Translations under genes and position numbers: made by a program | Part shown: one piece after another, positions 9,239 through 17,185 of the stretch | Layout: the number at the start of each line of letters is the position of its first letter | How positions within the stretch are numbered: the stretch's first letter is position 1 | Origin: DATBQN01 sp963755825 | Lineage (GTDB): Bacteria > Acidobacteriota > Thermoanaerobaculia > Multivoradales > UBA5704 | Assembly: GCA_963755825.1 (NCBI GenBank) | Contig: CAVWLA010000001.1 | Coordinates: 1,054,001-1,118,000, forward strand | Reading direction: 5' to 3' | Length of the DNA stretch: 64,000 bases | Notes under the pieces: generated by a model | Seen by the model: only the letters and a program-made list of their open reading frames with translations | What the model was told of the DNA's origin: nothing | The model's database searches: none

Positions 9239-11818
9239 TCAATCGCCCCATGCGCAGCCGCCCAGGTTGGTCGCCAGGTTGGCCGCCGAGCCGGCGCCGC
9301 CGATCGGCTGCCCGGGCGGCGCCGGGAGCGGCTCGGCGGGCCTCACCCGCCCGTCGTCGCGGCGCTCCAGGTGGCGCGCGATCTCGGCCGCCAGATAGGC
9401 CCGCATGGCGGCCTCGGCGCCGGCGTCGACGATGCCGGCGTGCACCGGCTTCAGCCGCTGGGCGAGCTCGCGGAGTCGCGCGTCCACCCGCGCCCGCACC
9501 CCGGCCGCCGCCTGGGCGTCGGAGGCCAGGCCGATCATCCCGTGCACCACCGCCCACTGCGCCGTGCGGCGGAGCTCCGCCTGCCGCGGCGCGCTCGGCG
9601 CCGCGCCGGCGAAGACGGCGCGGTCGAGCGCCGCGAGCACCTCCTCGAGGCCGGGGAGCCGCGGGTCGCGGCGATGGAAGTCGACCAGGCGCGCCGCGCG
9701 CTCGCGCTCGAGGAGGGCATGGACGGCGAGATCCGCCGCCGTGCCGGCGGCGCCCAAGGCGTCGAAGGCCGGGCTGGTGCGGCTGCCGAACATCTCGACG
9801 TTGGCGGGGAAGCTGGGCGGCCGCGGCAGCAGCACGGCGAGGACCGATTCGGGGAGGTCGAGCGCCGCGGGCTGGAGGAGCGAGGTGATCGCCGCCAGGG
9901 CCCGCCGCTGCCAGGCGGCGTCGGTCGGCCGCGCCGGCGGCTGGCCGTCGCCGCGCATGGCGTAGCTGTAGAGGAGGCCGCCCACCACCTTGGCGGCGGC
10001 GTCGAGCTGGTAGCGGTGATGAAAGTAGACCGGCGCCAGCACCTCGTCGAGGAGCGCCAGCGGCACGCCGCGGGCGATGTTCGCCTCGCCGAAGCGGGCG
10101 AGAGCGATGCGGCGGACGGCGAGCGCCTGCTCGAGGCCGGCGACGGGATCGGGGCCGTTGTCCCACAGGTTGACCAGCGGCTGCGCGGCGCCGTCCGGCC
10201 GCGCGTCGGCGTCGGTCAGGTAGGTGAGGCCGTGAGCGATGCCGTCGCGGATGACGGCCTCGAGCGCCGGGCCCTCGTCGGTCCCCGGCGGCAGCTCGCC
10301 ATAGCCGTAGCGGATGGCCTGGAAGTCCCAGGCGCCGAGGCCGCGCGCGTAGGCGTTCGAGAGGTCGAGCTCGCCCAGCTTGGTCACTCCGATGAGCGGC
10401 GCCGGATAGTCCATCACCGAGGCGCGGCCGCCGTAGGTGCTGGCGGCGAAGTTGTGCTCGAGGCCGAGGCTGTGCCCCACCTCGTGCGCGGCGAGCTGGC
10501 GGATGCGCGCGAGCGCCAGGCGGACGGGGTCGTCGGGGGCTCCGCTGCCGGTCTTGTCGGCGCCCACCAGCCCCTCGAAGATCAGCCGGTCCTGCCGCAC
10601 GCGGAGCGATCCCAGGGTGACGAAGCCCTTGACGATCTCGCCCGTCCGCGGATCGATGACGCCGCCGCCGTAGGACCAGCCGCGGGTCGAGCGATGGACC
10701 CAGTCGATGACGTTGTAGCGCGCGTCGAGCGGGTTGGCCCCCGGCGGCAGCAGCTCGACGCGGAAGGCGTCCTCGAAGCCGGCGCGGTCGAAGGCCTCGC
10801 GCCACCAGGAGGCGCCCTCGAGGAGGGCGCTGCGCACCGGCTCCGGGGTGCCGGGATCGAGGTAATAGACGAGCGGCTTCTTCACCTTCGAGCGCGCCGC
10901 GGTGGGGTCGACCTTCTCCAGCCGGTGGCGGGCGAGCCAGCGGTTCTCGAGGCGGCCGGCGAGCGGCGCCGAGTAGTCGAAGAACTCGACGCCGAAGAAG
11001 CCCGCCCGCGGGTCGCCGCGCCGCGGCTTGTAGCCGTCGTCCGGCAGCTTCAAGAGCGACTGGTGCTCGCGGAGCGTCACCGCCTCGGCAGCCGGGGCCA
11101 CCTCGCGCACCTGGGCGCCGGGGTCCGACGACTGGTAGGTGAGGAGCGCCTCGAACTCGAGGTTCTCCGGGAATGCGAGGCAGCCGTCGAGGTCGACGGC
11201 GCTCCGCCCGGAGTCGAGCGACCAGCCGCCCTGGCCGGTGGCGCGCATGGTGGCGACGATCTCGTGCGCGTCGCGGGTGAGGAAGGAGGTGATGTCGACC
11301 AGCGCGCGGCCGTCGGCGTCGGCGGCGATCACCTCGCCCGCCCAGAGGACGGAGGTGGCGAACGAGTCGCGGACGGCGCGGCGCTCCGCGGCGTCGGCCG
11401 TGAGGGCGCGGTACTTGAGATTGGGCAGCTCGAAGAAGACGCGGCCGCCGAGCCGGCGGAGCGTCAGCACCCGCGCCTCGCTCACCTGGCCGCGGTCGAG
11501 GCCCACCGGGTTCGAGCCGAGACCGGTGGCGATCCCCTCGACGTAGAGGTAGCTCGCCACCTCGCCGCCCGTCCCGGCCGGCGGCACCTCGAGCCAGACG
11601 CGGCCGCGTTGGCGGTCGACATAAGTGGTGAGGAGGCCCGGCCGGCGCTCGAGGCCACCGGTCTTCGCCGCCACGGTGGGGAGCGGCTCGACCGCCTTCG
11701 GCGGATCGGCGGCGCGGACGGCCGGCGGCGTTGCGACCGCTGCGAGCACCGCGAGCGAGGAGAGGACGAAAGCGGGGCCGGTGGTCCAGCGCGCGGACCT
11801 GCAGAAGGAGGTTGTCAT
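9239..11818 (-). CDS. Exported zinc metalloprotease, DUF5117/DUF4953 type
   Basis: This is an 859-residue protein with a signal peptide (about residues 1-36). The zincin motif HEVGHSLGLEHNF lies near residue 445 and contains the HExxHxxGxxH ligands and general-base Glu. The flanking regions (FFGVEFFDYSAPLAGRLENRWL, YYLDPGTPEPVRSALLEGASWW, YGGGVIDPRTGEI, ASVMDYPAP with a Met-turn-like segment) match the large bacterial family with DUF5117, DUF5118 and DUF4953 domains. The ATG at 11818 has TATCCT 8 nt upstream. Substrate is unknown. It is divergent from the small gene at 11890 and upstream of the cyclotransferase. Confidence 0.88.
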   Translation of the reverse strand: MTTSFCRSARWTTGPAFVLSSLAVLAAVATPPAVRAADPPKAVEPLPTVAAKTGGLERRPGLLTTYVDRQRGRVWLEVPPAGTGGEVASYLYVEGIATGLGSNPVGLDRGQVSEARVLTLRRLGGRVFFELPNLKYRALTADAAERRAVRDSFATSVLWAGEVIAADADGRALVDITSFLTRDAHEIVATMRATGQGGWSLDSGRSAVDLDGCLAFPENLEFEALLTYQSSDPGAQVREVAPAAEAVTLREHQSLLKLPDDGYKPRRGDPRAGFFGVEFFDYSAPLAGRLENRWLARHRLEKVDPTAARSKVKKPLVYYLDPGTPEPVRSALLEGASWWREAFDRAGFEDAFRVELLPPGANPLDARYNVIDWVHRSTRGWSYGGGVIDPRTGEIVKGFVTLGSLRVRQDRLIFEGLVGADKTGSGAPDDPVRLALARIRQLAAHEVGHSLGLEHNFAASTYGGRASVMDYPAPLIGVTKLGELDLSNAYARGLGAWDFQAIRYGYGELPPGTDEGPALEAVIRDGIAHGLTYLTDADARPDGAAQPLVNLWDNGPDPVAGLEQALAVRRIALARFGEANIARGVPLALLDEVLAPVYFHHRYQLDAAAKVVGGLLYSYAMRGDGQPPARPTDAAWQRRALAAITSLLQPAALDLPESVLAVLLPRPPSFPANVEMFGSRTSPAFDALGAAGTAADLAVHALLERERAARLVDFHRRDPRLPGLEEVLAALDRAVFAGAAPSAPRQAELRRTAQWAVVHGMIGLASDAQAAAGVRARVDARLRELAQRLKPVHAGIVDAGAEAAMRAYLAAEIARHLERRDDGRVRPAEPLPAPPGQPIGGAGSAANLATNLGGCAWGD

Positions 11819-11826
11819 CGCCGCGT

Positions 11827-11832
11827 AGGATA
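11827..11832 (-). promoter_or_regulatory. -10-like TATCCT, 8 nt before the protease ATG
   Basis: On the minus strand TATCCT is separated by 8 nt from the ATG at 11818, again consistent with leaderless transcription of the protease-cyclotransferase operon. Confidence 0.45.
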
Positions 11833-11889
11833 TCGCCGGGCCGCCTGGATTTGGTATGCGCCGCGAGTTGGGGGAGAATCTCCTCCGCC

Positions 11890-12138
11890 ATGAAGGAAAC
11901 CGAGCCGCTCCGCTACACCGAGTCGGAGGTCCGCAGCTTCCTCCCCAGCGGCTGGAACCTGACGGGAGATCCCGCCGGCGGCTGGGACGGCAAGAAAGGC
12001 GTCTGGCGCGCCATGGTGCTCGACAACGTCGACTTCGACTGGCCGGTCGTCGTCGACGCCGGCCAGGCCGCCTCGCTGGGGCGCATCGAGGCGTTGCGGC
12101 AGGCGATGGACCGCGTCTATCGCGAGCGTCTCGGCTGA
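11890..12138 (+). CDS. Small acidic protein, unknown function
   Basis: This is an 82-residue soluble protein with several Trp residues (SGWNLTGDPAGGWDGKKGVWRAMV) and a C-terminal helix. The ATG at 11890 is chosen because upstream in-frame starts overlap the divergent protease promoter. No domain is recognised. It sits about 85 nt before the ABC1 kinase gene on the same strand. Confidence 0.6.
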   Translation: MKETEPLRYTESEVRSFLPSGWNLTGDPAGGWDGKKGVWRAMVLDNVDFDWPVVVDAGQAASLGRIEALRQAMDRVYRERLG

Positions 12139-12222
12139 CCGTCCGCTCCCCCACTTTCCAGACATCGGCGGCGGAGAGCACGCCCGGCGGCTGACCGCGC
12201 CCGGCTGAGATCGCGAGCCGCC

Positions 12223-13935
12223 ATGCCGAAGCCCCAGCGGATCGACTTCCGGCGCTACCGCAAGCTGCGCCGCTTCGTCGCCCGCACCTTCCTCCACGTC
12301 CTCTGGTGGGACGTCCTCTTCGCCTGGCCGCCCCTGGCGCGCTTCCGGCGGCCGGCCGCCGAGCGCTGGCGCCAGATCGCCCGCCGCTACCGCGGCCTCG
12401 CCATCGAGATGGGCGGCGTGCTGATCAAGCTCGGGCAGTTCCTCTCGGTGCGCGTCGACCTGCTGCCGGCGGCGGTCATCGGCGAGCTCTCCGGGCTCCA
12501 GGACGAGGTGCCCGCGGAGCCGTTCGCGGCGATCGTCGCCCAGGTCGAGGAGGATTTCGGCCGGCCGCTGGCGCGCTCCTTCGCCGCCTTCGATCCGCAG
12601 CCGGTCGGCGCCGCCTCGCTGGCGCAGGTCCACCGCGCCCGTCTGCTCGGCGGCGAGGAGGTGGTGGTCAAGGTCCTCCGCCCCGGCATCGGCGTGCTGG
12701 TCGAGACCGACCTCGCCGCCGCCGGCCTGGCGCTGCGCCTGCTCCGCTTCTCGCGGCGGGTGCGGCGGCGCGTCGACCTCGAGCGCGTCGAGCGCGAGTT
12801 CCGCGCCACCACCGAGCACGAGCTCGACCTCGCCGCCGAGGGGAAGAACGTCGAGCGCTTCGCCGCCGACTTCGCCGGCGACCGCCACGTCCGCGCGCCG
12901 CGCGTCCACTGGCCGGCGAGCGCCCGCCGCACGCTCGCCCTCGAAGACGTCGGCTATCTCAAGTTCGCCGACCTCGCGGCCCTCGAGCGGGCAGGGATCG
13001 ACCGCCGCGAGGTGGCGCGGAGCCTCTACCGCATCTACATGCAGCAGATCTTCGTCCACCACTTCGTGCACGCCGATCCGCACCCGGGGAACCTCTTCGT
13101 CGAGCCGCTCCCCGGCCCCGGCGAGGCGCCGTTCGCCCCCGGCGACCCGGTGCCGTTCCTCGCCGGGCGCGAGTTCGCCATCGTCTTCGTCGACTTCGGC
13201 ATGGTGGCGACGATCCCCGACCGCCTGCACAGAGCGCTCCGCGACTACGTTATCGCCCTCGGCACCCGCGACGCCGCCGGCATGGTGCAGGCGTACCTCG
13301 CCGCCGGCGTGCTCCTCCCCAGCGCCGACCTCGGGCGCCTGGAGGAGGCGCACCGGGCGCTCTTCGACCGCTTCTGGGGGGTGAGCCTCGGCCAGCTCCG
13401 CGACGTCGCCTTCTCCGAGGCCGGCTACTTCCTGCGCGAGTACCGCGACCTGCTCTACGAGGCGCCCTTCCAGGTCCAGGTCGACCTGCTCTTCGTCTCG
13501 CGGGCGGTCGGCCTCCTCTCCGGGATGGCGACCACCCTCGACCCGGAGTTCGATCCCTGGGCGGAGACCATCCCCTTCGCCGAGCGCCTGGCGAGCCAGG
13601 AGGCCGACAGGCTCCGCCGCGACTGGCGCGAGTGGCTCCGCGAGGGGGCCGTCCAGGGCCGCGCCCTGATCGGCCTGCCGCGCCGCCTGGCCGACCTCCT
13701 CGCCCGCGCCGAGCGCGGCGAGCTCACGGTGCAGAGCTCGCTGGCGCCGGAGGCGCGGCGGACCATCCAGCACCTCGAGCGCTCCGCTCACCGCCTCGCC
13801 TGGACGGTGCTCGCCGCCGCGCTCCTCATCGGCGCCGTGCTGCTCCACGTCGACGCGCCGAGCGAGAGCTGGGACCGCTGGTTCGCCGCCCTCGCCCTGG
13901 CGAGCTTCCTGTGGGGAACCCTCACCAAGCGATAG
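12223..13935 (+). CDS. ABC1/AarF (UbiB-like) atypical kinase
   Basis: This is a 570-residue protein of the UbiB/ADCK family, associated with quinone biosynthesis or lipid homeostasis. Visible motifs are the family-specific KxGQ element (GVLIKLGQFLSVRVDLLP), the Ala-rich nucleotide loop (GAASLAQVHRARL), the lysine in VVVKVLRPGI, the catalytic HADPHPGNLF and the metal-binding VDFGMV. Two hydrophobic segments at the C-terminus (about residues 520-565) fit the membrane anchor of UbiB. No other ubiquinone gene is in the window, so its exact process cannot be assigned. Confidence 0.92.
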   Translation: MPKPQRIDFRRYRKLRRFVARTFLHVLWWDVLFAWPPLARFRRPAAERWRQIARRYRGLAIEMGGVLIKLGQFLSVRVDLLPAAVIGELSGLQDEVPAEPFAAIVAQVEEDFGRPLARSFAAFDPQPVGAASLAQVHRARLLGGEEVVVKVLRPGIGVLVETDLAAAGLALRLLRFSRRVRRRVDLERVEREFRATTEHELDLAAEGKNVERFAADFAGDRHVRAPRVHWPASARRTLALEDVGYLKFADLAALERAGIDRREVARSLYRIYMQQIFVHHFVHADPHPGNLFVEPLPGPGEAPFAPGDPVPFLAGREFAIVFVDFGMVATIPDRLHRALRDYVIALGTRDAAGMVQAYLAAGVLLPSADLGRLEEAHRALFDRFWGVSLGQLRDVAFSEAGYFLREYRDLLYEAPFQVQVDLLFVSRAVGLLSGMATTLDPEFDPWAETIPFAERLASQEADRLRRDWREWLREGAVQGRALIGLPRRLADLLARAERGELTVQSSLAPEARRTIQHLERSAHRLAWTVLAAALLIGAVLLHVDAPSESWDRWFAALALASFLWGTLTKR

Positions 13936-14036
13936 CGCGCGCCCGGTGTGATCCGGCACCCGACGGCGTCAGATGCGCCGGGCCCTTTCCGTCTTCCAGA
14001 GCTGGAGACTGATCTCCATCCGCTCCCGGAGGACAG

Positions 14037-14399
14037 ATGGTCCGACCCGCCGCCCCACCCCAACGCCTCCCCGCCTTCGCCGCCGCGCACGAGCTGGCGC
14101 TCGCCCTCCACGCCGCCCTCGCCGGCGCCGCGGTCGATCCCTGCGGCCTCGGCGGCCGCATGCAGCGCTCGGCGATCGCCGCCGCGGCCGCCATCGTGCG
14201 CGCCGCGCCGCTCACGCCTGCCCGCCGGCGCGACCTCCTGGCGCACGCCCGCGGCCGCCTCCACGAGCTCGGCTACGCGCTCGATCTCGCCGAGCGCTTC
14301 GGCACCTTCGATCTGGCGACCGCCGTCGAGCTGCTCGAGCTGCAGGTGCGCGCCAGCCTGGCGCTCGCCGTGATGCTCGGCGAGATCGACGGCGGCTAG
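14037..14399 (+). CDS. Four-helix-bundle protein (23S rRNA IVP-like family)
   Basis: This is a 120-residue, strongly helical protein. The layout of helix 1 (AAHELALALHAAL), a GLGGRMQRSAIAAAAAIV segment and two further amphipathic helices resembles the small four-helix-bundle family, also called S23 or 23S rRNA intervening-sequence protein, which in other bacteria has LxxQxRRAAxSIxxNIAEG at this place. A GGAGG lies shortly upstream of the ATG. Function in the family is poorly defined. It is convergent with treY, 11 nt away. Confidence 0.6.
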   Translation: MVRPAAPPQRLPAFAAAHELALALHAALAGAAVDPCGLGGRMQRSAIAAAAAIVRAAPLTPARRRDLLAHARGRLHELGYALDLAERFGTFDLATAVELLELQVRASLALAVMLGEIDGG

Positions 14400-14410
14400 C
14401 GGCCGGGAGG

Positions 14411-17173
14411 TCAGTCGGCCAGCGGCGCCAGCAGCGCCACCGGAAAGCGGGCGAGGAGATCCGCCAGCGGCCGCGGACCGCCGGCGACCTCTTCGCCGGT
14501 CAGCTCGTCGCGGAAGCGCCCGCCGGGCAGCTCGACCGCGGTGTCGCCCCAGCCGTCCCCCAGGCCGATGACCAGCCGCGGGACGACGGCGACGGCAGAG
14601 TCGTCACCGCCGCCGCGGGCGCAGGCCATGGCGTGGCCGGCCTTCTCTCCGCGCACGGCGAGCGGCCGGTAGGCGCTCGCCGCCGCGAAGAGATCGGGCC
14701 GGCGGCGCCGCAGCGCGAGGGCCTGGCGGATCGTCCACAGCTTGGGGAGCCCCTCGTCGGCGCGCGCCAGGACCCGCTCGGCGGCATCCGGGTGTTTGGC
14801 GATCCCAGCCAGCTCGCGCAGCAGGCGGCGGCGGAGCGCGAAATCGACCGGCCGGCGGTTGTCGGGATCGACGAGCGAGAGGTCCCAGAGCTCGCTCCCC
14901 TGGTAGAAATCCGGCACGCCGGGGGCGACGAGCTTGAGGAGCGTCTGCGCCAGCGAGTTGATGCGGCCGAGCGCGACCAGCGGGGCGACGAAGCCGGCGA
15001 GGTCGGCGGCGAAGGCGGGGTCGGCGAGGATGGCATGGACGAACTCGCGCACCGCCGCCTCGTAGGCGGGCTCGGGCCGCGTCCACGAGGTGTGCCGCTT
15101 GGCCTCGCGGCAGGCCTTCTCCATGTACCGCGCGGCGCGCTCCGCCGTCAGCGGCCAGGCGCCGACCAAGGTCTGGTAAAGGAGATATTCGGCGTCGGCG
15201 TCGGGGAAGCCGCCGGCGGCGAGGCGGCGCGGTGAGTTCCATGCCGCCCAGCGGGCGACCGCCGCCGACCAGCGCTCGGGGATCTCGGAGAGGAGGGCGA
15301 GGCGGGCGCGGACGTCCTCGCTCCGCTTGGTGTCGTGGGTGGAGGTGGCGATGAGGCCTTGCGGGAAACGCTCCTGCGCCTCGGCACAGGAGCGATGGAA
15401 CGCCGCCGGCTCGACGGCGAAGAGGCTCGGATCACCGCCCACCTCGTTCAGCGACACCAGGCGGTGGTAGCGGTAGAAGGCGGTGTCCTCGACCCCCTTG
15501 GCCATCGCCGGCGCCGTCAGCTGCTGGAAGCGCATGGCGCAGTCCGCCTCCGCCTCGCCGGGGAGCTCGAGGAGGAGGAGCTCGGCGAGGAAGTCGAAGA
15601 GATCCGGCGGCAGATCCGGCCGCGCGGCGCGGACGGCTTCGATCGCGGCGCCGACCGCGGCGCGGTCGGCGGCGGAGACCTGTCTGCCGGAGGGGTCGGC
15701 GCGGACGTAGGTGCGGTAGACCGGCAGCGATGCCGCCGTCTCGCGGAGCGCCTGGCGCAGCTCCTGCCGGGTGTAGTCGCGATGGCGGCGATGGCGCTCG
15801 CAGACCTCGCGGAGGCGCTGGGTCAGGCGCTCGAGGTCGGCGGCGAGCAGCTCGTCGAGCACCTGGAGGCGCGCCTGGCGCGAGATCTCCGCCCAGCTCG
15901 GCGGCGCCGCACCGTCCTCGATCCCCAGGAACCGCCGGTAGATCTCGCCGAGCGGCTCCTCGCCGCGCGGGTCGACGAACAGCCGATGGACGCGGTTGAG
16001 GAAGTCGTAGCCGGTGGTGCCGGCGACCGGCCAGTCGGCGGGGAGCCGCTCGCCGCCGGCGAGGATCTTCTCGACGACGATCCAGGCCGCCGGCGCGGCT
16101 GCGCGCAGCCGCGCCAGGTAGGCCGCCGGATCGTAGAGGCCGTCCGGGTGGTCGATGCGGAGGCCGTCGAGGATCCCCGCCGCCACCCAGCCGAGCGGCC
16201 GCGCGTGGACATCGGCGAAGACCCGCTCGTCCTCGCTGCGCAGCGCCGCAAGGGCGGTGACGTCGAAGAAGCGGCGGTAGTCGAGGTCGCTGCCGGCGGT
16301 CCGCCAGAAGGCCGGCCGGTAGTTCTGGCGCTCGAGGAGGGCGTCGAGGCGATCGGGATCGGCGTTGACGCGGGCGATCTCGGCGTCGACGGCGGCGGCG
16401 ATCTCCGGCCGCTCGGCGAGGAGCCGCGCCAGCGCCGCGCGAAGCACCTCCTTGTCGCGGTGCCGGCGCGCCGTGCTCTCGCGATCGGTCGCCGTCGCCG
16501 CGGGGAGGTCGCCGAAGGCCGCGGCGAGGAAGGCGAGAGTGTCCCAGCCCGCGCCGTCGGCTGGCTGGCTGCCGCCGGGCCGCTGGTCGCCAGCGGCCGC
16601 GCCGAGGAGCCCGTCGAGCGAGCGCGGCGCCACCGGCCAGCGGTGGTCGCCATAGCGGACCTCGAAGCCGCCGCCCTGGCGCCCGAGCGCCAGCTCGCCC
16701 GCCTCGAGCACCCGCCCGTAGTGATCGCCGAGAACGGGGAGAAGCACGGTGTTGCGCAGCCGCGCCTGCGGCGGGTCCCAGTCGACGTCGAAGTAGGCCG
16801 CGTAGCGGCTCGCCGGACCGTTCTCCAGCACGTCCCACCACCAGCGGTTCGTCCGCTCGTCGATCGCCATGTGATTGGGCACGATGTCGAGCACCTGGCC
16901 GAGACCGTGGGCGGCGAGCGCCGCGGCGAGGCGGACGTGCGCCGCCTCGCCGCCCAGCTCCTCGTTGACCCGTGTCGGGTCGACGACGTCGTAGCCGTGG
17001 GTGCTGCCGGCGACGGCCTGCAGATAGGGCGAGGCGTAGAGGTGCGAGACGCCGAGCTCGGCGAGATAGGGGGCGAGCGCGGCGGCATCGTCGAGCCCGA
17101 GCTCCGGCCGGAGCTGCAGGCGATAGGTGGCGCGGATCGGCACGCTCCGGCGCCGGTGCAAGCGGCGAGCCAC
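14411..17173 (-). CDS. treY: Maltooligosyl trehalose synthase
   Basis: This is a 920-residue GH13 enzyme that converts the reducing-end alpha-1,4 bond of maltodextrins into an alpha,alpha-1,1 bond, giving maltooligosyl trehalose. Diagnostic features are ATYRLQLRPELGLDDAAALAPYL, GSTHGYDVVDPTRVNEELGG, VLDIVPNHMAID, the nucleophile region LRIDHPDGLYDP, the acid/base region IVVEKIL and ATSTHDTKRSEDVRARL near residue 600. Length is typical. It follows the DUF3536 GH57-like gene by 12 nt. TreZ, which releases trehalose, is not in the window. Confidence 0.95.
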   Translation of the reverse strand: MARRLHRRRSVPIRATYRLQLRPELGLDDAAALAPYLAELGVSHLYASPYLQAVAGSTHGYDVVDPTRVNEELGGEAAHVRLAAALAAHGLGQVLDIVPNHMAIDERTNRWWWDVLENGPASRYAAYFDVDWDPPQARLRNTVLLPVLGDHYGRVLEAGELALGRQGGGFEVRYGDHRWPVAPRSLDGLLGAAAGDQRPGGSQPADGAGWDTLAFLAAAFGDLPAATATDRESTARRHRDKEVLRAALARLLAERPEIAAAVDAEIARVNADPDRLDALLERQNYRPAFWRTAGSDLDYRRFFDVTALAALRSEDERVFADVHARPLGWVAAGILDGLRIDHPDGLYDPAAYLARLRAAAPAAWIVVEKILAGGERLPADWPVAGTTGYDFLNRVHRLFVDPRGEEPLGEIYRRFLGIEDGAAPPSWAEISRQARLQVLDELLAADLERLTQRLREVCERHRRHRDYTRQELRQALRETAASLPVYRTYVRADPSGRQVSAADRAAVGAAIEAVRAARPDLPPDLFDFLAELLLLELPGEAEADCAMRFQQLTAPAMAKGVEDTAFYRYHRLVSLNEVGGDPSLFAVEPAAFHRSCAEAQERFPQGLIATSTHDTKRSEDVRARLALLSEIPERWSAAVARWAAWNSPRRLAAGGFPDADAEYLLYQTLVGAWPLTAERAARYMEKACREAKRHTSWTRPEPAYEAAVREFVHAILADPAFAADLAGFVAPLVALGRINSLAQTLLKLVAPGVPDFYQGSELWDLSLVDPDNRRPVDFALRRRLLRELAGIAKHPDAAERVLARADEGLPKLWTIRQALALRRRRPDLFAAASAYRPLAVRGEKAGHAMACARGGGDDSAVAVVPRLVIGLGDGWGDTAVELPGGRFRDELTGEEVAGGPRPLADLLARFPVALLAPLAD

Positions 17174-17185
17174 GGCGGCCGCCGC

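Noticed and set aside
8271..11891. A 1206-codon minus-strand open frame spanning the cyclotransferase and zinc protease genes
   Set aside because: Only its last 313 codons are a real gene. The rest is an Arg/Ala/Pro-rich antiphase reading of the protease, typical of high-GC DNA.
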